Below are positions 1 to 8,545 of a stretch of DNA of 64,000 nucleotides, in pieces. Below the pieces are notes generated by a model. The model saw only the letters and a list, made by a program, of their open reading frames with translations. It was not told the origin of the DNA and ran no database searches. Position 1 is the first letter of the stretch. Every line of letters begins with the position of its first letter. Source of the stretch: Sphingomonas sp. A2-49 (lineage in GTDB: Bacteria > Pseudomonadota > Alphaproteobacteria > Sphingomonadales > Sphingomonadaceae); NCBI RefSeq assembly GCF_025548555.1, contig NZ_JAJLPA010000015.1, positions 23,682 through 87,681 of the forward strand, given 5' to 3'. The position numbers were made by a program, and so were the translations under genes.

Positions 1-1629
1 ATGCAGGGGCACAGGCTGCACTGGTGGCAAACGCGGGCGTTCGTCGTGGCGATGGTGATCGCGGCGGTGATCCCGCTGCTGTGGCCCACCATCCCGCCGC
101 TGGTCGACCTGCCCGGCCACATGGGCCGCTATCGCGTCCAGCTCGACGGCGCGTCCTATCCGTGGCTCGCCGAATGGTACGATTTCAAATGGTCGATGAT
201 CGGCAACCTCGGCATCGACCTCGCAGTCGAGCCGCTGGCGCCGCTGTTCGGGCTGGAGCTGGCGGTCAAGCTGGTGGTGATGGCGATCCCCGCGCTGACC
301 GTGTCGGGGCTGTTGTGGATCGCGCGCGAGGTGCACGGGCGCATCCCCGCCACCGCGCTGTTCGCGCTGCCGCTCGCCTATGGCTATCCCTTTCAGTTCG
401 GCTTCGTGAACTTCGCGCTGTCGATGGCGCTGGCGCTCAACCTGTTCGCGCTGTGGCTGCGGATGGGGCGGCTGGGCCGGATGCGGCTGCGCGCGGCGCT
501 GTTCGTGCCGCTGTCATGCATCCTGTGGGTCTGCCACACCTTCGGCTGGGGCGTGCTCGGCATCCTCGCCTTTTCCGCGGAGATGATCCGCCAGCACGAC
601 CTGCGCAAGGACGGCCATGGCGGCCATTGGCTCGAAAGCTGGGTGCGCGCCGGCATCGGCTGCCTGCCGCTGGCGCTGCCGTTCGCGATGATGGTGCTGT
701 GGCGGTCGGGCGACCACGTCACCGGCAAGACGATGGACTGGTTCAACTGGCGGGCCAAGGTCGGCTGGGTCATCATGGTGCTGCGCGACCGCTGGATGGC
801 GTTCGACCTCGCCTCCGCGACCGTGTTGTTCGTGATCCTGCTGAAGGGCGTGCGTGACGACCGGGTCGAATATTCGCGCAACCTGCTGCTGTCGGCGCTG
901 TTCCTGTCGGCGATCTTCGTCCTGTTGCCGCGCATCGTGTTCGGATCGGCCTATGCCGACATGCGCCTCGCCCCGTTCGCGCTCGCCATCGCGCTGATCG
1001 CGCTGCGGCCGAAGCGCGGGCTGTCGTTCCGCGGCGCATCGACGCTCGCCGCGCTCGGCCTCGCCTTCTTCGGGGTACGGCTGGCGGGGACGACGGTCAG
1101 CTACTGGCTGTACGATCGCGATTACGACCGGACGCTCGCCGCGCTCGACCACGTGCCGGAGGGCGCGCGGCTGCTGACCATGGTCGGCCGCACGTGCCGT
1201 GACGACTGGACCTCCACCCGGCTCGAACATGCCGCCGGGCTCGCGCTGGAGCGGCGCATCGCCTATGCCAACGACCAATGGTCGATGCCCGGCGGCCAGC
1301 TGCTGACGGTGCGCTATCTGCCCGCGGGCCGCTTCGCGCACGATCCCTCGCAGCTCGTCACCGACCGGCGCTGTCGCGGCGAATGGTGGCGGCCGCTCAA
1401 GGTATCGCTGGCGTTCCTGCCGCGGCAGGCGTTCGACTATGTCTGGCTCATCAATCCGCCCCCGGTCGAGGCGGCATTCCTGTCGGGCCTGACGCCGATC
1501 TGGCGCAGCGGTCGCGACGTGCTCTACCGCATCGACGACCGCACGCCCGCGGAGGTGGTGCTCGATCCCGCGCTGCTGCCGCCGCGCCGGCCGATGGTCA
1601 TGCCGCAGGGCCTGCCTCGCCCTTCCTGA
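1..1629 (+). CDS. Polytopic membrane protein of unknown function
   Basis: The 542-residue frame opens with an ATG at the first base of the window, so the true start could lie further upstream. It holds about eight to ten hydrophobic helices (for example residues 14-34, 83-107, 117-153, 215-235 and 290-365). A long soluble C-terminal part follows, containing Cys/Trp-rich stretches such as GRTCRDDWTS. The early loop motif LVDLPGH after the first helix is typical of large uncharacterised inner-membrane proteins that resemble GT-C glycosyltransferases. I cannot assign a substrate. The 3' end overlaps the convergent acyltransferase-like gene by 32 nt. Coding potential is strong over the whole length. 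Confidence 0.75.
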   Translation: MQGHRLHWWQTRAFVVAMVIAAVIPLLWPTIPPLVDLPGHMGRYRVQLDGASYPWLAEWYDFKWSMIGNLGIDLAVEPLAPLFGLELAVKLVVMAIPALTVSGLLWIAREVHGRIPATALFALPLAYGYPFQFGFVNFALSMALALNLFALWLRMGRLGRMRLRAALFVPLSCILWVCHTFGWGVLGILAFSAEMIRQHDLRKDGHGGHWLESWVRAGIGCLPLALPFAMMVLWRSGDHVTGKTMDWFNWRAKVGWVIMVLRDRWMAFDLASATVLFVILLKGVRDDRVEYSRNLLLSALFLSAIFVLLPRIVFGSAYADMRLAPFALAIALIALRPKRGLSFRGASTLAALGLAFFGVRLAGTTVSYWLYDRDYDRTLAALDHVPEGARLLTMVGRTCRDDWTSTRLEHAAGLALERRIAYANDQWSMPGGQLLTVRYLPAGRFAHDPSQLVTDRRCRGEWWRPLKVSLAFLPRQAFDYVWLINPPPVEAAFLSGLTPIWRSGRDVLYRIDDRTPAEVVLDPALLPPRRPMVMPQGLPRPS

Positions 1630-2746
1630 ACGGCGCCAGTTCGTCGAGGCAGGCGTGCTCGTGTTCCACCGCCGCGCGCTCGCGGACGAGGAAGTCGGCG
1701 ATCGCCCGGCGAAAGCCGGCATCCGGAATGTAATGCGCCGACCAGGTCGACACCGGCACATAGCCGCGCGCGAGCTTGTGTTCGCCCTGCGCGCCCGCCT
1801 CCACGGTCTTGAGCCCGCGTGCGATCGCCGCGTCGATCGCCTGATAATAGCATAGTTCGAAATGGAGGAACGGCACCTCCTCCGTACAGCCCCAATAGCG
1901 GCCGTACAGCGTGTCCGCGCCGATCAGGTTGAGCGCGCCGGCGATCGGCACGCCGTCGCGGAGCGCCAGGATCAGCAGCACGCGATCCCCCAGCGCCGCC
2001 CCCAGCATCGGAAAGAACCCACGCTTCAGATAGGGTTGCCCCCATTTGCGGCTGCCGGTGTCCTGATAGAAGGTCCAGAATGCGTCCCAGTGTTCGGGCA
2101 GGATCCCGGCGCCGGTCAGATGCCGGATCGTCAGCCCCTCCACCGCCGCGGCGCGCTCCTTGCGGATCGCCTTGCGTTTGCGACTGGCGAGCGCCGACAG
2201 GAAATCGTCGAAACAGCCATAGCCGTTGTTGGTCCAGTGGAATTGCGTGCCCTCGCGGATCAGCCACCCCGCCTGCTCGAACAGCGGCAGCTGATCGGGC
2301 GCGACGAAGGTCGCGTGCGCCGACGACAGGCCGTGCCGGTCGGTCACCGCCTCCAGCGCGGCGATCAGCGGCGCCGCCGCCTCCGGGTCGCGCAGCAGCA
2401 GGCGCGGTCCGGGCACCGGGCTGAACGGCGCGGCGATCTGGAGCTTGGGATAATAGGCACCCCCCGCCCGCTCCCATGCGTCCGCCCAGCCATGGTCGAA
2501 GACATATTCGCCCTGGCTGTGGCTCTTGGCATAGGCCGGCGCGATGCCCGCCGGCCGGCCGTCGGCGCCATCGACGACGATCGGGATCGGCTGCCACCCC
2601 GAACGCCCGCCGGTGCTGCCCGATTCCTCGAGCGCGGCGAGAAAGGCGTGGCCGACGAAGGGATTGGCGTCGCCGGCGCACGCGTCCCAGTCGGCGGCGG
2701 AGATCGCGCGGACGCCATCGACGAGGCGGGCGGCGACCTGGGTCAT
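1598..2746 (-). CDS. GNAT/FemAB-like acyltransferase (DUF482, COG3146 family)
   Basis: This 382-residue protein matches my memory of the COG3146/DUF482 family, annotated as peptidogalycan biosynthesis or FemAB-like proteins. Supporting stretches are NPFVGHAFLAALEESGS near residue 30, FDHGWADAWERAGGAYYPKLQ near 85, and a C-terminal GNAT-like fold with the segment GRYWGC and LCYYQAIDAAIARGLKTVEAGAQGEHKLARGY. Proteins of this family are predicted to transfer aminoacyl or acyl groups, but the substrate is not established. The start is an ATG at 2746. The gene is convergent with and overlaps the preceding membrane protein. Confidence 0.85.
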   Translation of the reverse strand: MTQVAARLVDGVRAISAADWDACAGDANPFVGHAFLAALEESGSTGGRSGWQPIPIVVDGADGRPAGIAPAYAKSHSQGEYVFDHGWADAWERAGGAYYPKLQIAAPFSPVPGPRLLLRDPEAAAPLIAALEAVTDRHGLSSAHATFVAPDQLPLFEQAGWLIREGTQFHWTNNGYGCFDDFLSALASRKRKAIRKERAAAVEGLTIRHLTGAGILPEHWDAFWTFYQDTGSRKWGQPYLKRGFFPMLGAALGDRVLLILALRDGVPIAGALNLIGADTLYGRYWGCTEEVPFLHFELCYYQAIDAAIARGLKTVEAGAQGEHKLARGYVPVSTWSAHYIPDAGFRRAIADFLVRERAAVEHEHACLDELAPFRKGEAGPAA

Positions 2747-2842
2747 GCGGCGGGGGTCCGGAGCGTCATCGCCCGCGATATAGGATGCCGGCGGCGGCTT
2801 GCGGAGGGGGGCTACGCCTCCTTGCGCAAGCCGTGCGCGCGA

Positions 2843-3307
2843 TCAGTTCAGTTCGATGATCGCATCCACCTCGACCGCGGCGCCGAGCGGCAGTACCGGC
2901 ACGCCGACCGCGCTGCGCGCGTGCTTGCCCGCGTCGCCGAACAGCGCGACCATCAGCTCCGAGGCGCCGTTGGCGACCTTGGGCTGGTCGGTGAAGTCGC
3001 CGTGCGAATTGACGAACACGCCCAGCTTGACGATCCGCTTCACCCGCGACAGGTCGCCGCCGAGATATTTCTTCACCTGCGCGACGATCATCAGGCCGCA
3101 CAGCTTCGCCGCGTCCTGCCCGTCCTCCAGCGACACGCCGTCGCCGAGCCGGCCGGTGACCAGCGCACCGTCGCGGAACGGCAGCTGCCCCGACAGGTGC
3201 AGCATGCCGCCTGCCTCGACGACGGGAACATAGGCGGCGACCGGCGCCGCGGCCTCCGGCAACGTCAGGCCGAGGTCTTCGAGCTTGCGGTCGATATGCG
3301 TGGTCAT
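2843..3307 (-). CDS. RidA family protein (YjgF/YER057c/UK114)
   Basis: The protein has 154 residues and is full length for the longer RidA-like subgroup. It contains the characteristic LHLSGQLPF segment, the mid-protein VKRIVKLGVFVNS strand and the C-terminal ARSAVGVPVLPLGAAVEVDAI segment. The Arg in that last segment matches the conserved Arg that binds the substrate carboxylate in deaminating RidA members. RidA proteins hydrolyse reactive enamine/imine intermediates from PLP enzymes, but this subgroup may differ in function. The start is an ATG at 3307. It is followed on the same strand by a RidA-independent HAD gene after a short gap upstream. Confidence 0.9.
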   Translation of the reverse strand: MTTHIDRKLEDLGLTLPEAAAPVAAYVPVVEAGGMLHLSGQLPFRDGALVTGRLGDGVSLEDGQDAAKLCGLMIVAQVKKYLGGDLSRVKRIVKLGVFVNSHGDFTDQPKVANGASELMVALFGDAGKHARSAVGVPVLPLGAAVEVDAIIELN

Positions 3308-3373
3308 GCGGGGTCCTTCATCGATGGGTTCGTGGCCGTGTAGGGGATCGGCGCGGCGGCGAAAACCGTCTCG

Positions 3374-3997
3374 TCAGCCGGCGGGCACGCCCGCATCGAA
3401 GCGCGCCGCGATCCAGTCCGCCGCCTCGCGCCAGTCATCGATCCGCGCGTGCGCGTGCTCGGCCGGCACGACGCTGGGGGCCAGGGTCGGCTCGGACACC
3501 ATGTGCAGCCGGTGCACGCCGGGCGCATGCCGCGCGACCGATTCGTGATGCACGGCGAGGTCGTCGACGAACACCGTCACCGGATCGCCGTGCTCCGCGA
3601 CCAGCCGGGCAACGGGATCGCCCTTGCCGCCCTGGTTGCATTCGACGCGATGCGCGATGCCGAACGCCGCCAGCTGATCGATCCGCGCGCTCCTGCACGC
3701 GTCGGTGATGTTGGTGAGGATGACGATGTCGGCGCGTTCGGCGAGCCGCGCCAGCGCTTCGGCGGCGTGCGGCACCAGCGTCTGGCGGTGCATTTCCGCG
3801 GGGAAGAACCCGCCCAGCATCGCCCACATCTCCTCGCGCGTCGGGGCCGCACCGGTGTCGCGGCGGCGCATCGAATTGACGAAATCGGCGCCATCGGGCG
3901 TAAAATCGATGTCATGCGTCTCGCCCAGCCACACGCCGAAATGCCTGACCATGTGGAGCAGCACTTCGTCGCAATCGGAAATCAGCAGCGGCTTCAT
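3374..3997 (-). CDS. HAD-superfamily hydrolase
   Basis: The 207-residue protein has all four HAD motifs. Motif I is ISDCDEVL near the N-terminus (nucleophile Asp and the second Asp two residues on), motif II is VILTNIT, motif III is the Lys in GGKGDPV, and motif IV is VFVDDL. This predicts a phosphatase or phosphonatase-like enzyme with an unknown substrate. The ATG at 3997 overlaps the stop of the DUF3572 gene by 4 nt (ATGA), so the two are probably translationally coupled. Confidence 0.85.
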   Translation of the reverse strand: MKPLLISDCDEVLLHMVRHFGVWLGETHDIDFTPDGADFVNSMRRRDTGAAPTREEMWAMLGGFFPAEMHRQTLVPHAAEALARLAERADIVILTNITDACRSARIDQLAAFGIAHRVECNQGGKGDPVARLVAEHGDPVTVFVDDLAVHHESVARHAPGVHRLHMVSEPTLAPSVVPAEHAHARIDDWREAADWIAARFDAGVPAG

Positions 3998-4269
3998 CGG
4001 GCCTCCAGGGCTTCGTGGGCGGCGACCAGTGCCTGCGGCGGCACATGCAGCGCGGCGGCGCAGGCGATAAGGTCGGGTTCGTGGGATTCGAGATAGCCGA
4101 TAACGGCGGCGAGCACCGATGGCTCCCCCGCCCGCGCGCGCAGGTCGTCGGGGTCGAGGCCGGTGACGGCGATCAGCCGGCTGGCGCGCTCCGGTTCATC
4201 GATCGTCCATATCAAAGCCTGCAATCCCAATACTTCCGCATCGGGGATGTTTGTATCGCGCGCGCGCAT
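3994..4269 (-). CDS. DUF3572 family protein
   Basis: This 91-residue protein begins with residues leading into LGLQALIWTIDEPERASRLIAVTGLDPDDLR, the hallmark of the alphaproteobacterial DUF3572 family. It has no known biochemical function. In alphaproteobacteria these genes commonly sit divergently next to divK, as here (divK starts at 4298 on the other strand). Its stop overlaps the start of the downstream HAD gene by 4 nt. Confidence 0.85.
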   Translation of the reverse strand: MRARDTNIPDAEVLGLQALIWTIDEPERASRLIAVTGLDPDDLRARAGEPSVLAAVIGYLESHEPDLIACAAALHVPPQALVAAHEALEAR

Positions 4270-4297
4270 TGCCTATCTTCCCGGTTTGCAAAGGGTG

Positions 4298-4669
4298 ATG
4301 AAGCACGTGGCGAAACGGGTGCTCGTTGTCGAGGACAACGAACTCAATCTGAAACTGTTCTGCGACCTGCTCCGCGCGCACGATTTCGTCGCCGAACCGG
4401 TCCGCGACGGACGCGAGGCGGTGGCGCGGGCGCGCGCCTTCGCCCCCGACCTGATCGTCATGGACATCCAGATGCCGCACGTCACCGGCTATGAACTGAT
4501 CCTCGAGCTGATGGCGGACGAACAGCTGCGCGCGATTCCGGTGATGGCGGTGACCGCCTATGCCGGGCGCGACGACGAGGAGCGGATCCGGGCCGCCGGT
4601 GCGCGATCCTATGTGTCGAAACCGATCAGCCTCGCGCGGTTCATGGATGCGGTGAACGCCCTGGTCTGA
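4298..4669 (+). CDS. divK: Single-domain response regulator DivK
   Basis: This is a stand-alone receiver domain of 123 residues. The acidic pocket is VVEDN (Glu12, Asp13), the phosphoacceptor is Asp56 in LIVMDIQMP, the switch Thr is Thr86 in AVTAY, and the conserved Lys is Lys108 in VSKPIS. Length, lack of an output domain and position beside DUF3572, with rpmG about 1 kb downstream, match DivK of the alphaproteobacterial cell-cycle phosphorelay (PleC/DivJ-DivK-DivL-CckA). I chose ATG 4298 over upstream in-frame starts because the extra N-terminal residues would not belong to a receiver domain and would overlap the divergent gene. No pleD follows, unlike in Caulobacter. Confidence 0.88.
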   Translation: MKHVAKRVLVVEDNELNLKLFCDLLRAHDFVAEPVRDGREAVARARAFAPDLIVMDIQMPHVTGYELILELMADEQLRAIPVMAVTAYAGRDDEERIRAAGARSYVSKPISLARFMDAVNALV

Positions 4670-4687
4670 CTCCCGCGCGGGCGGGGC

Positions 4688-5401
4688 CTAATCCTCCAGC
4701 ATCGCGGTCGCCCGCTCGGTCGCCGCGCGCGTGTCGCCCGCCAGCTTCTTGACCTCCGCGGCGACCACCGCGAACCCCGCGCCGCTCTCGCCCGCGCGGG
4801 CCGCCTCGATCGCGGCGTTGAGTGCGAGCAGATTGGTCTGTTGCGCGATCTGGCGGATCGACGCGACGATCGCGCCGAGCTCGGTCATCGTCCCCTCCAG
4901 CGTCCCCGTCCGCTCCTCCAGCGCCTCCTGGTAGCGGCGGCTGTCGTCGAGCAGCGCCTGCGCCTCGCGTTCCAGCTGGACCTGGCGCGTGATGTCGCTC
5001 GCCACCTTAAGCACGCGCTGCGGCACGCCCGCCGCGTCGAAGATCGGGTTGTACGTCGCCTGCCACCAGATCGGCTGCCCCTGCTTGTCGCAGCGCCGGT
5101 GTTCGCCGCCGACGAAATCGCCGGCGCGCAGCGTCGCCCAGAAGCGGTCGTAGGCGGGCGAGCGGGCGACATCGTCGGGGCAAAACAGCCGGTGGTGCCG
5201 TCCGATCACCTCGTCCAGCCGATAGCCGACGCGTGCCAGGAACAGCGCGTTCGCCCAGGTGAGGTGACCGCGCATGTCGAACTCCGCGATCGCCTCCGAC
5301 CGGCAGACCGCGGCCCAGGCCGCCATGCAATAGCCTGCGCTGGGGGTCTTGGGGTCCGCGGGGCCGGATCCGGCGGAGGCGGCGGGGTGGTCGAATGTCA
5401 C
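4688..5401 (-). CDS. Soluble PAS domain protein with a minimal MCP signalling tip
   Basis: From a GTG at 5401 the protein has about 237 residues. A PAS domain comes first ([30 protein letters not shown], then [29 protein letters not shown]). A short coiled segment follows, and the protein ends with only the hairpin tip of a methyl-accepting chemotaxis domain ([20 protein letters not shown], then [17 protein letters not shown]). There are no transmembrane helices and no HAMP domain, and most of the usual long signalling helices are missing. It may be a cytosolic energy or ligand sensor that binds CheW/CheA, or a sensor for another pathway. The start is uncertain because the frame stays open to 5650 without conserved-looking sequence. 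Confidence 0.8.
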   Translation of the reverse strand: MTFDHPAASAGSGPADPKTPSAGYCMAAWAAVCRSEAIAEFDMRGHLTWANALFLARVGYRLDEVIGRHHRLFCPDDVARSPAYDRFWATLRAGDFVGGEHRRCDKQGQPIWWQATYNPIFDAAGVPQRVLKVASDITRQVQLEREAQALLDDSRRYQEALEERTGTLEGTMTELGAIVASIRQIAQQTNLLALNAAIEAARAGESGAGFAVVAAEVKKLAGDTRAATERATAMLED

Positions 5402-5486
5402 GCTGGATCGCCCGTGGTGCCGGCCCGTGGCGCGGCGATGACAGAGGGAGGGTGCGGCGGCGTCGCGCGATTCGCCCCGGAAAACC

Positions 5487-5521
5487 AAGGGCGGCACCCT
5501 CGCGAAGAGAATGCCGCCCTT
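5487..5521 (-). terminator. Hairpin with 10-bp perfect arms
   Basis: The arms AAGGGCGGCA (5487-5496) and TGCCGCCCTT (5512-5521) pair perfectly around a 15-nt loop. Read on the minus strand the stem is followed by a short GGTTTTCC tract, so it could end rpmG transcription, although it lies over 200 nt beyond the rpmG stop. Confidence 0.45.
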
Positions 5522-5651
5522 GACCCGTAGTGACGCGATACAGGGCAGCCGAAGGATCCGGCCGCCAACCGCCGCTATGGCGGATGAAGATGAACGCAAT
5601 GTGTCCGGCGCGCCGCCGTCGCCGTAGCGGAATGCGCCACGGGCGGACACG

Positions 5652-5692
5652 CCGAGAGCCGCCGGAACGCGCAGCGCGCCGGCGGCTCTCGG
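5652..5692 (-). terminator. Hairpin downstream of rpmG
   Basis: Perfect 14-bp arms CCGAGAGCCGCCGG (5652-5665) and CCGGCGGCTCTCGG (5679-5692) enclose a 13-nt loop about 45 nt beyond the rpmG stop. No T-run follows, so it is a strong structure but only a possible terminator. Confidence 0.45.
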
Positions 5693-5736
5693 GGACGATC
5701 GTCAGGGCACCGGCGGCCGGGCAGCCGCCCGCGCGC

Positions 5737-5904
5737 TTACTTGATCTTGGTTTCCTTGAACTCGACATGCTTGCGCACGACCGGATCGTACTTGCTGAAG
5801 CTCAGCTTCTCGGTCTTCGTGCGCGGGTTCTTCTTGGTGACATAGAAGAAGCCGGTGTCGGCGGTGCTGACGAGCTTGATCTTGACGGTAGTCGGCTTGG
5901 CCAT
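5737..5904 (-). CDS. rpmG: 50S ribosomal protein L33
   Basis: The 55-residue protein has the L33 pattern: [15 protein letters not shown], then [17 protein letters not shown], then [18 protein letters not shown]. The ATG at 5904 is chosen over an in-frame start 13 codons upstream because L33 conservation begins there. It lacks the Cys pairs of zinc-binding L33 paralogues, so it is the C-minus type. Location near divK is a common alphaproteobacterial arrangement. Confidence 0.95.
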   Translation of the reverse strand: MAKPTTVKIKLVSTADTGFFYVTKKNPRTKTEKLSFSKYDPVVRKHVEFKETKIK

Positions 5905-6099
5905 GAGCCCTAATCCTGAAAACAAGGAGAGCGGCAGCACCAACGCCGCCGCTCGATCAGCCGCGGCGCATGGCTGAAGCGGCCGCCGATGTCAACCGCA
6001 CGCGCCCGGACGGACGGCCTGCCTTAACCGGCCCCTTACCATTACCGGCGCATGATGCGCCCCTGAAAACAGGCCGATACGGATAGCGGGAGCGGGACG

Positions 6100-6435
6100 A
6101 TGGGGCAGGCGATGGATCGGGATGGCGGGACGCTGGACGCGGTGCGCGCCGACCTTGCGGCACGAATCGCCGCGATCGACGTCAAGGCACCCTATACCTG
6201 CGCCCGCGACCTCAAACCCGACATCAACCAGATCCGGCTCATCGCGCACCGCAACGGGTTGAACCCCGCCGTCACCGTCGCCCATTTCGTCGATTCGGCG
6301 CTCTCGCGCGGCGAGCATGGCGCATTGGTCCATGGCTGGCTCGGCATGCTGGGCGACGCGATCGCATGCGAGCGGCAGGATCTTACCGCCTGCGACGCCT
6401 TCGCCGCCGCCTGTTCGGTACGACTGGCGGGCTGA
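6100..6435 (+). CDS. Hypothetical protein, 111 residues
   Basis: A small soluble protein with two Cys (ACSVRLAG at the C-terminus and PYTCARDLKPD in the middle) and an even spread of helical segments such as NQIRLIAHRNGLNPAVTVAHFVDSAL. An A/G-rich ribosome-binding region (GGGAGCGGG) lies a few bases before the ATG. I do not recognise the family. Its TGA stop overlaps the ATG of the following GDT1-like gene by one base, so the two are probably co-translated. Confidence 0.7.
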   Translation: MGQAMDRDGGTLDAVRADLAARIAAIDVKAPYTCARDLKPDINQIRLIAHRNGLNPAVTVAHFVDSALSRGEHGALVHGWLGMLGDAIACERQDLTACDAFAAACSVRLAG

Positions 6436-7001
6436 TGGATGCCGTGATGGCGGCGCTCGTGGCGGCGGCGCTGGCGCATGTCGGCGACCGGCCGGCATGG
6501 CGCGCCGCGATCCTGGCCGATCGCCAGCGCCGGCCGGGCGTCGTGATCGCGATGGCCGCGCTCGCACTGCTCCTGGCGGCGGCGATCGCCGCGCTGGCGG
6601 GGGCGTGGCTCACGCCGCGGCTGACGCCGGAGGCGAAGCGGCTGTTCCTCGCGCTCGCGCTGGCACTCCAGGGTGGCGGCGCGCTGTGGCCGGTGCGCGC
6701 GCCCGCGCGGCTCGATCGCTGGCGGAGCGGCGCCTGGGCCACCGCCTTTGCCGGAACGCTGCTGCTGGTCTGGTCCGACGGGATGCAACTGATCGTCGCG
6801 GCGCTGGCCGCGCGCAGCGACCTGCCATGGCTCGCGGCGGTCGGCGCGACGCTCGGCGCGCTCGCGGTGATCGTGCCGGCCGCGCTGCTCGGAGAGCGGG
6901 ACTGGCTCGCCCTGCCGCTTGCCGCCGCGCGGCGGATCACCGGCGCGGCCTTCCTGCTCGTCGCGGCGTGGCTCGCGCTGGGGGCGCTGGGACTGATCTA
7001 G
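6435..7001 (+). CDS. GDT1/TMEM165-like (UPF0016) membrane protein, divergent motifs
   Basis: The protein has 188 residues with two homologous halves of three helices each, the layout of the UPF0016/GDT1 family of Mn2+/Ca2+-H+ antiporters. The family signature E-x-G-D-K/R-T appears here as HVGDRPA in the first half and WSDGMQ in the second. The acidic Glu of repeat one is His and the Lys/Arg-Thr of repeat two is Met-Gln. The flanking helices (LAALVGAWLT-like and GATLGALAVIVPAALLG) fit well. ATG 6435 is chosen because it overlaps the preceding stop as TGATG. Ion transport is inferred from family only and may be lost given the changed residues. Confidence 0.7.
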   Translation: MDAVMAALVAAALAHVGDRPAWRAAILADRQRRPGVVIAMAALALLLAAAIAALAGAWLTPRLTPEAKRLFLALALALQGGGALWPVRAPARLDRWRSGAWATAFAGTLLLVWSDGMQLIVAALAARSDLPWLAAVGATLGALAVIVPAALLGERDWLALPLAAARRITGAAFLLVAAWLALGALGLI

Positions 7002-7099
7002 ACGCAAGACCGCGCAGATACGCAAAACGGACGTGACGCCGGGAGCGTTTCGGGTATCGGATCGTTGCCGCAACGACCCGTTTCCTTCAGGAGCTTGCC

Positions 7100-7591
7100 A
7101 TGGCCGACGTCAATCCGGCACTCGACGTGCCCACCGATCTTCGCAACACGCGCAGCGTCGCCGACGCGCTCAACGCCTCGCTCGCCGATTGCTACGCGCT
7201 CTACCTCAAGACCAAGAACTTCCACTGGCACGTATCCGGTCCGCATTTCCGCGACTATCACCTGCTGCTCGACGATCAGGCGGCGCAGATCCTCGGCGTC
7301 ACCGACGCGATCGCCGAGCGCGTGCGCAAGACCGGCAACACGACGCTGCGCTCGATCGGCGATATCGGCCGCCGCCAGACGATCGCGGACAACGACCAGG
7401 ATTTCGTCGATGCCGCGGCGATGCTCGCCGAGCTGCGCGACGACAATCTGCGGCTGGTCGAAAGCTTCCGCGTCGTGAAGGACGCGGCCGAGGAGGCCAG
7501 GGACAACGCCACCAGCGGCATCGTCGACGAATGGACCGACCAGGCCGAAGAGCGCGCCTGGTTCCTGTTCGAGGCCAGCCGCAAGGGGTGA
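7100..7591 (+). CDS. dps: Dps-family ferritin-like DNA-protection protein
   Basis: The 163-residue protein is a full-length Dps. The ferroxidase ligands of the dodecamer interface are visible as His42 in NFHWHVSG, His54 in FRDYH, and Asp69/Glu73 in TDAIAERV. Dps oxidises Fe2+ with hydrogen peroxide, stores iron as ferric core and often protects DNA. A good ribosome-binding sequence (CAGGAG) precedes ATG 7100. The N-terminal tail is short and not Lys-rich, so direct DNA binding is uncertain. An 8-bp inverted repeat (GTGATACG at 7588-7595, CGTATCAC at 7618-7625) spans the stop and could act as a terminator. Confidence 0.92.
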   Translation: MADVNPALDVPTDLRNTRSVADALNASLADCYALYLKTKNFHWHVSGPHFRDYHLLLDDQAAQILGVTDAIAERVRKTGNTTLRSIGDIGRRQTIADNDQDFVDAAAMLAELRDDNLRLVESFRVVKDAAEEARDNATSGIVDEWTDQAEERAWFLFEASRKG

Positions 7592-7655
7592 TACGGCGAG
7601 CGCGGCGGGGCGCGTGTCGTATCACTGTACGATCATAGCGTCCCGCCGCCGAAGT

Positions 7656-8495
7656 CTATCGTGACCGCGGGCCCAGAGTGACGAGCCACCAGTCTGGCGG
7701 TGCGCGAAAGCGCAAAGGCACGACGCTGCAACCAAGTCCTGCACTCACGATTACGCGCAGCGGTCCTTCGCGAATGACTCCGCACCGGTAGCGCGCGCCG
7801 TATCGGGAAACGTCGACCGGCGGGCCGACGAACGGCAAGTTGAGCTGACCGCAATGCGTATGGCCGGCAAGCATCACGCTTGCACGGCCGTCGATTTTGG
7901 GAGCGCTGTCTGGCGAATGGCCGAGGACGATCCGCGCCCCGTCAAGCTGCGACAATTGTGTCAGCGTCTGTGGCAACTTGTCGTGACGCGTCGGCTCGTC
8001 GTCCACCCCGCCGATGGCCAGCGGTCCGCGAGCGATCGCGGCGTTGCGCAACACGGTCACATGCGCGGCGGTCAACGCCGCATCGACCGCCGCGACGTCG
8101 GTCCAATGGTCGTGGTTCCCCGGTACCGCCACGACACCAAGCGGCGCGCGCAGTCCCTTCAGCGCGCGTAGCCCCGGTGCGGCCCGCGCGTCGCGCCGCT
8201 CGTGACCGGCAACGAAATCACCCGCCAGCAGCACCAGATCGGGATGGCGCGCATTCACCTGCGCGACGATCCGGGCCAGCCGGGTTTCGTCCATCGCGGC
8301 ATTGCCGATGTGGATGTCGCTCAACAGCGCGACGGTCACCGGCGCCGCGCCGAAGGGCCAGTCGGGCAGCGCGACCCGTGCCGTCCGCACCAGCGGGTCG
8401 GCGACCGCCTCGCGATAGCCGAACGCGAGCAGCGCCGCGATTGCGATCGCGCCCGCAAGCGCCACGATTCCGATTCCGCTCCGCCGTCGCATCAT
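7656..8495 (-). CDS. YaeI-like membrane-anchored metallophosphoesterase
   Basis: This 279-residue protein has one N-terminal transmembrane anchor (residues 7-27), then a calcineurin-like phosphoesterase domain. Its metal ligands appear in LLSDIHIG, LLAGDFVAG, GNHDHW, GHSPD and GHTHCGQ. The anchor plus a YaeI-type domain suggests a periplasmic or membrane-associated phosphodiesterase, as in lipid-related members (YaeI, YkuE). The substrate cannot be read from sequence. It is divergent from the downstream DNA ligase, with only about 50 bases between the starts. Confidence 0.88.
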   Translation of the reverse strand: MMRRRSGIGIVALAGAIAIAALLAFGYREAVADPLVRTARVALPDWPFGAAPVTVALLSDIHIGNAAMDETRLARIVAQVNARHPDLVLLAGDFVAGHERRDARAAPGLRALKGLRAPLGVVAVPGNHDHWTDVAAVDAALTAAHVTVLRNAAIARGPLAIGGVDDEPTRHDKLPQTLTQLSQLDGARIVLGHSPDSAPKIDGRASVMLAGHTHCGQLNLPFVGPPVDVSRYGARYRCGVIREGPLRVIVSAGLGCSVVPLRFRAPPDWWLVTLGPRSR

Positions 8496-8545
8496 CGCGC
8501 TGTCCTAATGGGAGCGGATCGGCTGCGCCACGCGTTCCGACACCC

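Larger units (their letters stand above)
5402..5736. other. Non-coding interval with two hairpins
   Basis: I see no convincing gene in this roughly 335-base stretch between the PAS/MCP gene and rpmG. It contains two perfect inverted repeats, listed separately: 10-bp arms at 5487-5496/5512-5521 and 14-bp arms at 5652-5665/5679-5692. Confidence 0.6.
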
